DNA of 64,000 nucleotides. Origin: Geothrix rubra (GTDB lineage Bacteria > Acidobacteriota > Holophagae > Holophagales > Holophagaceae). Shown here piece by piece: positions 28,452-35,752 of the stretch; the first letter of the stretch is position 1; each line of letters starts with the position of its first letter. The notes below the pieces were generated by a model. That model did no database searches and was not told the origin of the DNA. It saw only the letters and a list, made by a program, of their open reading frames with translations. Position numbers and translations under genes: made by a program. The stretch spans positions 62,001 through 126,000 of the forward strand of contig NZ_BSDD01000003.1 of assembly GCF_030268065.1 (NCBI RefSeq). The letters run 5' to 3'.

Positions 28452-29000
28452 TCAGCGCCGGGGTCCCAGACGCTCCGCGAGGGACAGGAAGGCCTCCAGG
28501 GCCCGGACCGCCTGGGCCCGGGTGCGGGGATCCGAGGGGGCGCCGTCGGCCTCGAGCTGCTGGTCCGCGTGGGGTACCGTGAGCACCTCAGGCAGGGCCA
28601 GGGCCCCCATGTTCGCCAGGGTGGCGCGCCAGGCCATCAATCCCCGGGCCCCGCCGAAGGCCCCGGGACTGGCGGCGCAGAGCAGCACCGGCAGGCCGGG
28701 CCAGGGGCTCGGCTTCAGGGTGCTCAGCCAGTCCACGGCATTCTTCAGGTGCCCCGGGATGCCGGCGTTGTACTCCGGCGAGACGAGGACGAGCCCCTGG
28801 GCCCCCAGGAGGGCCTCCTGGAGGGCGAGGGCCTCTGCCGGCGCCGGCGCCCCTTCGGCATAGAGCGGCATGGCCAGCGCCCGGCCGGAGAAGGCGGCCA
28901 CCTCGTGGCCCCGCGCGGACGCCTCCCGCGCCAGGTGGCCGAGGAGCCGCCCGTTCAGGGATTCCGGCCGAAGACTGCCGCCCATCAGTGCCAGGTTCAT
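28452..29000 (-). CDS. NADPH-dependent FMN reductase
   Basis: The 182-residue flavodoxin-fold protein has the FMN phosphate loop GGSLRPESLNGRL at the N-terminus and the family segment SPEYNAGIPGHLKNAVDWLS near residue 75. These enzymes reduce FMN, quinones or azo compounds with NAD(P)H in the cytoplasm. The gene is divergent from the bacilliredoxin gene across a 75-bp gap, which hints at a common redox theme. Confidence 0.9.
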   Translation of the reverse strand: MNLALMGGSLRPESLNGRLLGHLAREASARGHEVAAFSGRALAMPLYAEGAPAPAEALALQEALLGAQGLVLVSPEYNAGIPGHLKNAVDWLSTLKPSPWPGLPVLLCAASPGAFGGARGLMAWRATLANMGALALPEVLTVPHADQQLEADGAPSDPRTRAQAVRALEAFLSLAERLGPRR

Positions 29001-29035
29001 GGTGCCTCCGGTCCCGCTCAGGGGTGGAACAATCT

Positions 29036-29056
29036 TGACTTGATCGGTAAACTTTT
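29036..29056 (+). promoter_or_regulatory. TGAC-N6-GGTAAACTTT element upstream of bacilliredoxin
   Basis: TTGACTTGATCGGTAAACTTT matches, at the same spacing, an element upstream of the Nfu gene (48936-48955): TGAC, six bases, GGTAAACTTT. TAAACT may be a -10 box and TGAC part of an operator. Confidence 0.4.
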
Positions 29057-29075
29057 AGCACCCGAGGAGGAGATT

Positions 29076-29504
29076 GTGTCCAACTATCCCGAGCACATGG
29101 TGGCCCCGATGCGGCAGGAACTGGTCGAGCAGGGCTTCCGCCAGCTCATGACACCGGCCCAGGTGGACGAGGCCCTCCAGCAGCCCGGCAGCACCCTGCT
29201 CCTGGTCAACAGCGTCTGCGGGTGCGCCGCCGCCGGGGCCCGCCCGGGCGTTATCCAGGCCCTGCGCGGCTACGGCCTTAAGTTCGACCACCTGGTGACG
29301 GTCTTCGCCGGCATGGAGAAGGAGGCCACCGCCCAGGCCCGGGAGTACTTCGAGGGCGCCATGCCCACCAGCCCCCAGGCCGCGATCCTCAAGGACGGCC
29401 AGCTCGTGCACCTCATGCAGCGCGCGGATTTCCTGGGCCATGACCCCGAGGAGATCGCCGGCCACCTGGCCACCGTCTACCGGCAGACCCTCGCCAGCGC
29501 CTGA
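29076..29504 (+). CDS. bacilliredoxin, BrxA/BrxB (YphP) family
   Basis: The 142 residues fit the family. The redox motif is C48-G-C50 within NSVCGCAAAGARPG; the C-G-C form replaces the CxxC of thioredoxins. Family members remove bacillithiol, or act on related mixed disulfides, in the cytoplasm. The GTG at 29076 is fixed by the strong GAGGAGG about five bases upstream; there is no in-frame ATG until residue 8. The upstream element is shared with the Nfu gene. Confidence 0.88.
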   Translation: MSNYPEHMVAPMRQELVEQGFRQLMTPAQVDEALQQPGSTLLLVNSVCGCAAAGARPGVIQALRGYGLKFDHLVTVFAGMEKEATAQAREYFEGAMPTSPQAAILKDGQLVHLMQRADFLGHDPEEIAGHLATVYRQTLASA

Positions 29505-29553
29505 CCCGCCCCTGATCCTGGGACCCTCCCCGGACTCGGGTTAGCCTGGAGCC

Positions 29554-30672
29554 ATGCCGAAACCGCTCGCCCACTTCAAGGTCGTGGACCTCTCCTGCGT
29601 GCTCGCAGGCCCCTTCTCCACCCAGCTCCTGGCGGACCTGGGGGCGGAGGTGCAGAAGCTCGAGCCCGTGGCCGGCGATCCCACCCGCGGGTGGGGGCCG
29701 CCCTTCGAGCACGGGGAGTCCGGGGAGAGCGCCTACTTCCGCTGCGCCAACCGCGGCAAGCGCAGCCGGGTGGTGGACCTGCACACCGAGGAGGGGAAGG
29801 CGCTGCTCTTCGACCTCCTCAAGGACGCGGACGTGCTGGTGGAGAACTTCCGGCAGGACTCCGCCGACCGCCTGGGCCTCACCTGGAAGCGCCTCCACGC
29901 CCGGTTCCCGAAACTGGTGGTGGCCTCGGTGCGGGGCTTCGCCTCCGACGTCGCCGCCTCCCGGCGGGCCGGCTACGACTTCATCATCCAGGCCGAGAGC
30001 GGGTGGATGGCCATCACCGGCGAGCCCGAGGGCCGGCCCATGAAGGTGGGCGTGGCCCTGGTGGATGTCCTCGCGGGCCTCTACTGCGCCAACGGCATCC
30101 AGGCCGCCCTCCTGCACCGGGAACGCACCGGCGAGGCCCTGCACATCGAGGTGCCCCTGATGGAAGCCGCCCTGGCCGGCCTCGTGAACGTGGCCGCCGG
30201 GGCGCTCATGACGGGGGAGGCCCCGAAGCGGTACGGCAACGCCCATCCCCAGATCGTCCCCTACCAGTCCTTCCGCTGCCGCGATGGCGAAGTGGCCATC
30301 GGCGTGGGCAGCGACCGGCAGTTCGAGGTGCTGGCGCTGTGGCTGGGCCTGGACCTGGAGGCCCGTCCCGAGTGGAAGCGGAACCGCGGCCGCGTGAAGG
30401 ACCGCGAGGAGGTCGTGGACCTCATCGAGGCCCACACCCAGGCCAGCTCCGTGCACGAGGTGCTGGCCTTCTGCGAGGCCCACGCCATCCCCGCCAGCCG
30501 GGTGCGCAGCGTGGACGAAGTCCTCTTCCGCCAGGGCGGCGAGCTGCACAACCTGCTCCAGCCCCTCTTCGAGGAGGAGACCGGCACCATGGTGCCCACC
30601 CTGGCCACGCCGCTCCTCCTCAACGGCGAACGGGCCTGCGCACCCCTGCCTCCGCCCCGGTGGAAGCCGTGA
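29554..30672 (+). CDS. CaiB/BaiF class III CoA-transferase
   Basis: The 372-residue protein has the family start HFKVVDLSCVLAGPFSTQLLADLGAEVQKLE and the VENFRQDSADRLGL segment. The catalytic Asp lies in YDFIIQAESGWMAITGEP, where Y-D-x-x-x-Q-A is the hallmark. It would move CoA between carboxylic acids; the substrate is unknown. A TAGCCT box six bases before ATG suggests a leaderless transcript, although GGAG within the spacer could also serve as a very close ribosome site. Its stop overlaps the next start (GTGA). Confidence 0.9.
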   Translation: MPKPLAHFKVVDLSCVLAGPFSTQLLADLGAEVQKLEPVAGDPTRGWGPPFEHGESGESAYFRCANRGKRSRVVDLHTEEGKALLFDLLKDADVLVENFRQDSADRLGLTWKRLHARFPKLVVASVRGFASDVAASRRAGYDFIIQAESGWMAITGEPEGRPMKVGVALVDVLAGLYCANGIQAALLHRERTGEALHIEVPLMEAALAGLVNVAAGALMTGEAPKRYGNAHPQIVPYQSFRCRDGEVAIGVGSDRQFEVLALWLGLDLEARPEWKRNRGRVKDREEVVDLIEAHTQASSVHEVLAFCEAHAIPASRVRSVDEVLFRQGGELHNLLQPLFEEETGTMVPTLATPLLLNGERACAPLPPPRWKP

Positions 30673-31067
30673 GACGCCCCGCCCGCCTCCTGCCCCTGGG
30701 CGCCCGCCAGGCGGAGGGCCGGGCCGAGGCCCGGCTTCGGCAGGCCTGGCCCTTCGTGGTGGGGCCCGCCCTGGCCGGGAGCACCCGGCTCCTGCGGGTG
30801 GAGCGGAACATCCTGGTCATGGGCTGCTGGGACCTGAGCCGCATCGCCCCCCTGCGCGAAGCCGCCGCCGCCGTCTGGCCCGAGACCCGGGAGCGCATCC
30901 GCCGGTCCCTGGGGATCACCCTCATGGGCCTCCAGATCGTCCCCTGCGACCCCCCCGATGCCGGCGCCGCCCCGGCCCCCAGGGACCCGGATCCCCTCCG
31001 CGGCGCCCTCCTCCTCCTGGAGCAGCGCCACCGCGAGCGCGCGGCCCGGGGCCTGGAGCCCGAGTGA
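30669..31067 (+). CDS. DUF721 (DciA-like) protein
   Basis: The 132-residue protein begins at a GTG overlapping the CoA-transferase stop (GTGA). The pattern LRQAWPFVVGPALAGSTRLLRVERNILVMGCWD, with a conserved W-x-x-x-V-G segment and a following hydrophobic strand, matches the DUF721 domain of DciA, the DnaB helicase loader. The fit is moderate and the tail is Pro/Ala/Arg-rich. If not DciA it is an unassigned nucleic-acid-binding protein. tRNA-Pro follows. Confidence 0.6.
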   Translation: MRRPARLLPLGARQAEGRAEARLRQAWPFVVGPALAGSTRLLRVERNILVMGCWDLSRIAPLREAAAAVWPETRERIRRSLGITLMGLQIVPCDPPDAGAAPAPRDPDPLRGALLLLEQRHRERAARGLEPE

Positions 31068-31071
31068 GGGC

Positions 31072-31101
31072 TGGACGGCCCGCCCCCCCTTCGGGTACAG
31101 T
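31072..31101 (+). promoter_or_regulatory. promoter of tRNA-Pro
   Basis: TGGACG (31072-31077) and TACAGT (31096-31101), 18 bases apart, form a plausible sigma-70 promoter starting about 6-7 bases before the tRNA. A similar sequence recurs before cutA at 31720-31750. Confidence 0.5.
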
Positions 31102-31111
31102 CGAACCTTCG

Positions 31112-31254
<143 letters not shown>

Positions 31255-31260
<6 letters not shown>

Positions 31261-31381
31261 GTGGGACCGCCCGAGGCGTGCCTTGATGGCACGCCGAAGC
31301 GGGCCCGGCGGCTGGCGCAGCCAGACGCGGTTCGAATCCGGGGCCCCGGTGGGTCGGCGCCAGATACGGGGAACGGCCCCC
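31255..31381 (+). repeat. tRNA-like tandem repeat, unit 1
   Basis: This 127-bp unit starts CTCCGAGTGGGACCG. It carries an 8-bp-stem hairpin (31275-31295, arms GGCGTGCC/GGCACGCC), a D-arm-like TGGCGCAGCCAG and a T-loop-like GGTTCGAATCC at 31329-31339. It ends in CGGTGGGTCGGCGCCAGATACGG-type sequence shared with unit 2. Its hairpin differs in sequence from the other two units but keeps pairing. Confidence 0.85.
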
Positions 31382-31506
31382 CTCCGAGTAGGACCGCAGA
31401 GGCAGCGCGGGGCGCTGCCGGGAGCGGGACCGGCGGCTGGCTCAGCCAGGCGCGGTTCGAATCCGGGGCCACGGTGGGTCGGCGCCAGATACGGGGAACG
31501 GCCCCT
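31382..31506 (+). repeat. tRNA-like tandem repeat, unit 2
   Basis: This 125-bp unit has hairpin GGCAGCGC/GCGCTGCC (31401-31419) and TGGCTCAGCCAGG at 31438-31450. The latter differs by one base from TGGCTCAGCCTGG in the neighbouring tRNA-Pro D arm. GGTTCGAATCC lies at 31454-31464. No anticodon arm lies between the two tRNA-like parts. Confidence 0.85.
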
Positions 31507-31625
31507 CTCCGAGTGGGACCGCGGAGGCAGCGCGGGGCGCTGCCGGGAGCGGGACCGGCGGCTGGCGCAGCCAGGCGCGGTTCGAATCCGGGGCCCCGGT
31601 GGGTCGGCGCCAGGTCCGGGGAAAG
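31507..31625 (+). repeat. tRNA-like tandem repeat, unit 3
   Basis: This unit is nearly identical to unit 2 up to GGCGCCAG: the same hairpin (31526-31544), TGGCGCAGCCAGG and GGTTCGAATCC (31579-31589). The 3' edge then diverges into GTCCGGGGAAAG, marking the end of the array. Confidence 0.85.
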
Positions 31626-31650
31626 AATCCCGACCAGCCTGCTCGGGATT
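31626..31650 (+). terminator. hairpin after the repeat array
   Basis: AATCCCGA and TCGGGATT form an 8-bp stem with a nine-base loop, followed by TCCTTG. It would end any transcript crossing the repeats. Confidence 0.5.
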
Positions 31651-31701
31651 TCCTTGCGTCCGGATCTCGAACCGATCGGGGGCCAGAACCATCCGTCCGG
31701 A

Positions 31702-31750
31702 GGTCCCACGTGGGACCATCCCCCCTTCGAGGCTACAATCGAACGTTCCG
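31702..31750 (+). promoter_or_regulatory. palindrome and promoter upstream of cutA
   Basis: GGTCCCACGTGGGACC (31702-31717) is a perfect 16-bp palindrome. It is followed by CCCCCCTTCGAGGCTACAAT, where TACAAT is a -10 box, and GAACGTTCCG. The latter part resembles the tRNA-Pro promoter segment at 31083-31111. Confidence 0.5.
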
Positions 31751-31773
31751 CCCGCCGGGTGGGGAGCCCCTCG

Positions 31774-32100
31774 ATGACCGACGCCTGCACCATCTTCACC
31801 ACCTGCGGCAGTGAAGAAACCGCCCTGACGATCGCCGCGGCGCTGGTGGACCAGGCCTACGCGGCCTGCGTGAACATCCTCCCCGGCATCAAGAGCTACT
31901 ACTACTTCAAGGGCGAGACCCACCTCGACGAGGAGGTCATGCTGGTCATCAAGACCACCCAGGACCTCTTCCCCCAGGTCTCGGAGATCATCACGGACCT
32001 ACACACCTACGAAGTGCCCGAGATCCTGATGTTCCCGGTGGCCGAAGGCGCCGACCCCTTCCTCGACTGGATCCGCCAGAGCGTCCGCCGCATGGCCTGA
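31774..32100 (+). CDS. cutA: divalent-cation tolerance protein CutA
   Basis: The 108 residues match CutA1. The family segments are ALTIAAALVDQAYAACVNILPGIKS, YFKGETHLDEEVMLVIKTT and HTYEVPEILMFPV. CutA forms ferredoxin-like trimers that bind divalent metals; its cellular task is still unclear. GGGGAG lies about nine bases before the ATG. glpX follows 33 bases downstream on the same strand. Confidence 0.95.
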   Translation: MTDACTIFTTCGSEETALTIAAALVDQAYAACVNILPGIKSYYYFKGETHLDEEVMLVIKTTQDLFPQVSEIITDLHTYEVPEILMFPVAEGADPFLDWIRQSVRRMA

Positions 32101-32133
32101 GGCCCGTCCCGACTGTCAGCCTGGAGCATTGCC

Positions 32134-33114
32134 ATGGAACAGACCCTGTCCCTCGAGTTCCTCCGCGTGGTGGAACAGGCCGCCATCGCCTGTTCGACCT
32201 CTGTCGGCCACGGACGCCGGAAGTACAGCGACCAGCTGGCGGTGGAGGCCATGCGCCACGCCATGGAGACCGTCCGCATGGACGGCACCATCGTCATCGG
32301 CGAGGGCGAGCGGGACGAAGCCCCCATGCTCTACATCGGCGAGAAGGTGGGCATGGGCGCCGACCTCGACGGGGACCACCCCGCGGTGGACATCGCCGTG
32401 GATCCCCTGGAGGGCACCAACCTCTGCGCGACGGGTGCGCCCAACGCCATCGCCGTGCTGGCGGCCACGGAGAAGGGCGGCCTGCTCCATGCCCCCGACC
32501 TCTACATGGAGAAGCTCATCGTCGGCCCAGCGGCAAAGGGCAAGGTGAGCCTCGACGCCCCCGTCCACGAGAACCTCCAGGCCATCGCCAAGTCCCTGGA
32601 CCGGCAGGTGGAGGAGATCACCGTCACCGTCCTGGATCGTCCCCGCCACGAGCAGCTCATCGCGGACATCCGCAAGGCCGGCGCCCGCATCCAGCTCATC
32701 GGCGACGGGGACCTCAGCGCGGCCATCAGCGCCGCCGTGAGCGGCACCGGCATCCACGCGGTCATGGGCACGGGCGGCGCCCCCGAGGGCGTGCTCTCTG
32801 CCGCGGCCCTGAAGTGCCTGAACGGCGAGATCCAGGGCCGCCTGAAGGTGGACACCAACACCGCCAGCCGCGAGAAGGCCGAGGAGATGGGCGTGGATTT
32901 CGGGCGCATCTACTTCACCGAGGACCTCTGCCCCGGCAACCAGATCGTGTTCGCCGCCTGCGGCGTCACCCACGGGAACCTGCTCCATGGCGTGCTCCAC
33001 TTCGGCCACGGCGTCCGGACCCAGAGCCTGGTCCTCACCTACCGGGACCGGAAGGTGCACTTCATCGACACCGTCCACATGAAGGAAGGCGAGAAGGTGA
33101 CGGTGCGCTTCTAG
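32134..33114 (+). CDS. glpX: class II fructose-1,6-bisphosphatase
   Basis: The 326-residue length fits GlpX. Metal-binding segments are [13 protein letters not shown] (near residue 54) and [16 protein letters not shown] (near 86); GDGDLSAAI and [17 protein letters not shown] follow. The enzyme removes the C1 phosphate of fructose-1,6-bisphosphate for gluconeogenesis, in keeping with growth on peptides encoded just downstream. The next gene starts four bases after the stop. Confidence 0.95.
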   Translation: MEQTLSLEFLRVVEQAAIACSTSVGHGRRKYSDQLAVEAMRHAMETVRMDGTIVIGEGERDEAPMLYIGEKVGMGADLDGDHPAVDIAVDPLEGTNLCATGAPNAIAVLAATEKGGLLHAPDLYMEKLIVGPAAKGKVSLDAPVHENLQAIAKSLDRQVEEITVTVLDRPRHEQLIADIRKAGARIQLIGDGDLSAAISAAVSGTGIHAVMGTGGAPEGVLSAAALKCLNGEIQGRLKVDTNTASREKAEEMGVDFGRIYFTEDLCPGNQIVFAACGVTHGNLLHGVLHFGHGVRTQSLVLTYRDRKVHFIDTVHMKEGEKVTVRF

Positions 33115-33118
33115 CACC

Positions 33119-33619
33119 GTGCCCGAATCCCTCCGCACCCGCCTCCTGCGCTGGGGCTTCAACTGGTGGCCCTGCTACCGCGGCACGGGGGCCCGGGTGA
33201 CCTACATCGCCTCGGACTGGCGGGAGGTGCGCGTCCGCCTGCCCCTCTCCTGGCGCACCCGCAACTATGTGGGCACGATCTTCGGCGGAAGCCTTTACGG
33301 GGCCGTGGATCCCTTTTACATGATCATGCTCATGAAGAGCCTGGGGCCGGACTACGTGGTGTGGGACAAGGCCGCCACGGTGCGCTTCCGCCGACCTGGC
33401 CGCAGCACCCTCACGGCCACCTTCCGCCTGGACGAGGGCGAGCTGGCCGAGATCCGCGACCTGCTCACGAATCTCCCCAAGGTGGATCGGACCTACACCG
33501 TGGAACTCACGGACCGCGACGGGACCGTCCACGCCCTCGTCGAGAAGGTGCTCCACATCGCCCGCCGCCCCGCTCCCGGGCCGGAACCCGCCCCGGGAGA
33601 CATCCCGGGGACTTCCTGA
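33119..33619 (+). CDS. DUF4442 hotdog-fold protein
   Basis: The 166-residue protein contains RNYVGTIFGGSLYGAVDPFYMIMLMKSLG and DYVVWDKAATVRFRRPGRSTLTATF. These are hotdog-fold patterns shared with PaaI/DUF4442 putative thioesterases. It starts at a GTG four bases after the glpX stop, with no strong ribosome site, so it probably relies on coupling. The substrate is unknown. Confidence 0.75.
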   Translation: MPESLRTRLLRWGFNWWPCYRGTGARVTYIASDWREVRVRLPLSWRTRNYVGTIFGGSLYGAVDPFYMIMLMKSLGPDYVVWDKAATVRFRRPGRSTLTATFRLDEGELAEIRDLLTNLPKVDRTYTVELTDRDGTVHALVEKVLHIARRPAPGPEPAPGDIPGTS

Positions 33620-33653
33620 TAGCCTTTACCCCTCATCTTACGAGGTCACCTTC

Positions 33654-35681
33654 ATGGCATCCGCCTTCCGCACCTCCCTCTTCCTCACCCTGGGCTTGAC
33701 CGCCCTCGGCCTGGTGGCCCAGTCGGGGCCCCACGGCATCGACCCGGCCAACCTCGACACCACGGTGAAGCCCTGCGACGACTTCTACCACTTCGCCAAC
33801 GGCGGGTGGCTGAAGAGCCATCCGCTGCCCGCGGACAAGGCCATCTACGGCTCCTTCACCGAGGTGAGCGACCACAACCGCGAGATCCTGAAGCAGATCC
33901 TCGACGAGACCAGCGCCAAGCGGACCTGGGCCAAGGGCAGCGTCGAGCAGAAGGTGGGCGACTTCTTCGCCGCCGGAATGGACGCCGCCACCATCGAGAA
34001 GCGCGGGACGGCGCCCCTGAAGCCCATCCTCGCCGCCATCGACGGCCTGAAGGACTCCAGCCACCTGGCCGTGACCCTGGCGAAGCTCCACAGCGAGGGC
34101 CTGCCCGGCGGCTTCGGCTTCTTCGTCATGCAGGATGCCAAGAACAGCACGCGCTACATGGGCGCCCTGAACCAGGGCGGCCTGGGCCTGCCCGACCGCG
34201 ACTACTACCTGAACGACGACGCCCGCACGAAGGACATCCGCGCCAAGTACGAAGCCCACGTCGCGAAGATGTTCGAGCTGGCCGGTGATCCCGCCGACCT
34301 GGCCAAGGTCCGGGCCCGCGTGGTCCTGGACCTGGAGACCCGCATGGCCAAGGCGGCCTGGTCCCGCGTGGAGCTGCGCAACCCGCAGAAGACCTACAAC
34401 AAGCGCACCCTGGCCCAGCTGGAACAGGAAGCGCCGGGCTTCGACTGGGCGGCCTATTTCAAGGCCCGCGGCGCGAAGATCGACGAGCTGAACGTCCGCC
34501 AGCCCTCGTACGCCGCGGCCTTCGCCAAGTTCGCCGCCGAGACCCCCGCCCCCCAGTGGCGCACCTACCTCCGCTGGCATGCCCTCCGCGCCACGGCGGA
34601 CCTCCTGCCCAAGGCCTTCGAGGAGGAGGACTTCGCCTTCTACGGCAAGGTGCTGAACGGCACGCCGGAGCAGGAGGCCCGCTGGAAGCGCGTGGAGGCC
34701 ATGGAAGACGGCACGATCGGCGAGGCCCTGGGCCAGCTCTACGTGAAGAAGGCCTTCCCCCCCGAATCCAAGAAGCGGATGCTCGAGCTCGTCGGCAACC
34801 TCCGGGCGGCCCTGCACGAGCGGATCCAGAAGCTGGACTGGATGGGCGAGGAGACCAAGCAGCAGGCGCTCAAGAAGCTGGACGCCTTCGGCGTGAAGAT
34901 CGGCTACCCCGACAAGTGGAAGACCTACCCCTTCGACGTGAAGCGGGACGACTACTTCGGCAACGTCCGCCGCGCCTCGGCCTACCGGGTGAAGGACAAC
35001 CTCGCGAAGCTGGGCAAGCCCATCGACCGCACCGAGTGGGGGATGACGCCGTCCACCGTCAACGCCTACTACAGCCCCACCATGAACGAGATCGTGTTCC
35101 CCGCCGGCATCCTGCAGCCGCCCTTCTTCGACGCCAAGGCGGATGATGCCGTGAACTACGGCGCCATCGGGTGGGTGATCGGCCACGAGATGACCCACGG
35201 CTTCGACGACCAGGGCAGCCAGTTCGACGCAGACGGCAACCTCAAGAACTGGTGGACGGACGCAGACCGCAAGGCCTACCAGGCCCGCACCGACCTCGTG
35301 GTGAAGCAGTACGACGCCTACGAGCCCCTCAAGGGCGAGCACGTGAACGGCAAGCTCACCCTGGGCGAGAACATCGCCGACCTGGGCGGCATGAAGATCG
35401 CCTACGCCGCCTTCAAGCGCAGCCTGCAGGGCAAGCCGGAACCCGCGAAGATCGACGGCTTCACCGCCGAGCAGCGCTTCTTCCTGGGATCCGCCAGCAT
35501 CTGGCGCAACCACATCCGCGACGCGGCGCTGTCCGTGCGGCTGAAGACCGATCCCCACAGCCCCGGCGTGGAGCGCGTCATCGGCCCCATGAGCGACCTG
35601 CCTGAGTTCTTCCAGGCCTGGGGCTGCGCCAACGGCTGCGCCATGGTGCGCGACGAGAAGCTGCGTCCCGCCATCTGGTAG
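33654..35681 (+). CDS. M13-family metallopeptidase (neprilysin-like), copy 1
   Basis: The 675-residue secreted protein has a signal peptide ending near LGLVAQ. The N-terminal signature PCDDFYHFANGGWL is followed by a long helical domain and a C-terminal catalytic domain. Zinc ligands are in VIGHEMTHGFDDQG (His511-x-x-x-His515) and in GENIADLGGMK. The C-terminus ends RPAIW, as is typical. It cleaves peptides outside the cytoplasm. TTACGAGG precedes the ATG. A second M13 gene follows 71 bases later with matching domain order, pointing to tandem duplication. Confidence 0.95.
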   Translation: MASAFRTSLFLTLGLTALGLVAQSGPHGIDPANLDTTVKPCDDFYHFANGGWLKSHPLPADKAIYGSFTEVSDHNREILKQILDETSAKRTWAKGSVEQKVGDFFAAGMDAATIEKRGTAPLKPILAAIDGLKDSSHLAVTLAKLHSEGLPGGFGFFVMQDAKNSTRYMGALNQGGLGLPDRDYYLNDDARTKDIRAKYEAHVAKMFELAGDPADLAKVRARVVLDLETRMAKAAWSRVELRNPQKTYNKRTLAQLEQEAPGFDWAAYFKARGAKIDELNVRQPSYAAAFAKFAAETPAPQWRTYLRWHALRATADLLPKAFEEEDFAFYGKVLNGTPEQEARWKRVEAMEDGTIGEALGQLYVKKAFPPESKKRMLELVGNLRAALHERIQKLDWMGEETKQQALKKLDAFGVKIGYPDKWKTYPFDVKRDDYFGNVRRASAYRVKDNLAKLGKPIDRTEWGMTPSTVNAYYSPTMNEIVFPAGILQPPFFDAKADDAVNYGAIGWVIGHEMTHGFDDQGSQFDADGNLKNWWTDADRKAYQARTDLVVKQYDAYEPLKGEHVNGKLTLGENIADLGGMKIAYAAFKRSLQGKPEPAKIDGFTAEQRFFLGSASIWRNHIRDAALSVRLKTDPHSPGVERVIGPMSDLPEFFQAWGCANGCAMVRDEKLRPAIW

Positions 35682-35702
35682 GGCCCGATCGAACCGACCC
35701 GC

Positions 35703-35734
35703 GACGAGCCCGGAGCCCCTGCCCCGGGCTCGTC
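35703..35734 (+). terminator. hairpin between the two M13 genes
   Basis: GACGAGCCCGG and CCGGGCTCGTC form an 11-bp perfect stem with a ten-base loop. No U-run follows, so it may only attenuate transcription into the second peptidase gene. Confidence 0.5.
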
Positions 35735-35752
35735 CCCTTCCCCGGAAGCCCC

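Noticed and set aside
31283-31777. Repeat-encoded proteins
   Set aside because: Frames through the tandem units give Arg/Gly-rich repeats without start signals; the units are better explained as RNA or DNA elements.
33119-33123. Frameshift between glpX and the DUF4442 gene
   Set aside because: Both genes are full length with their own ends; a four-base gap with a GTG start explains the layout.
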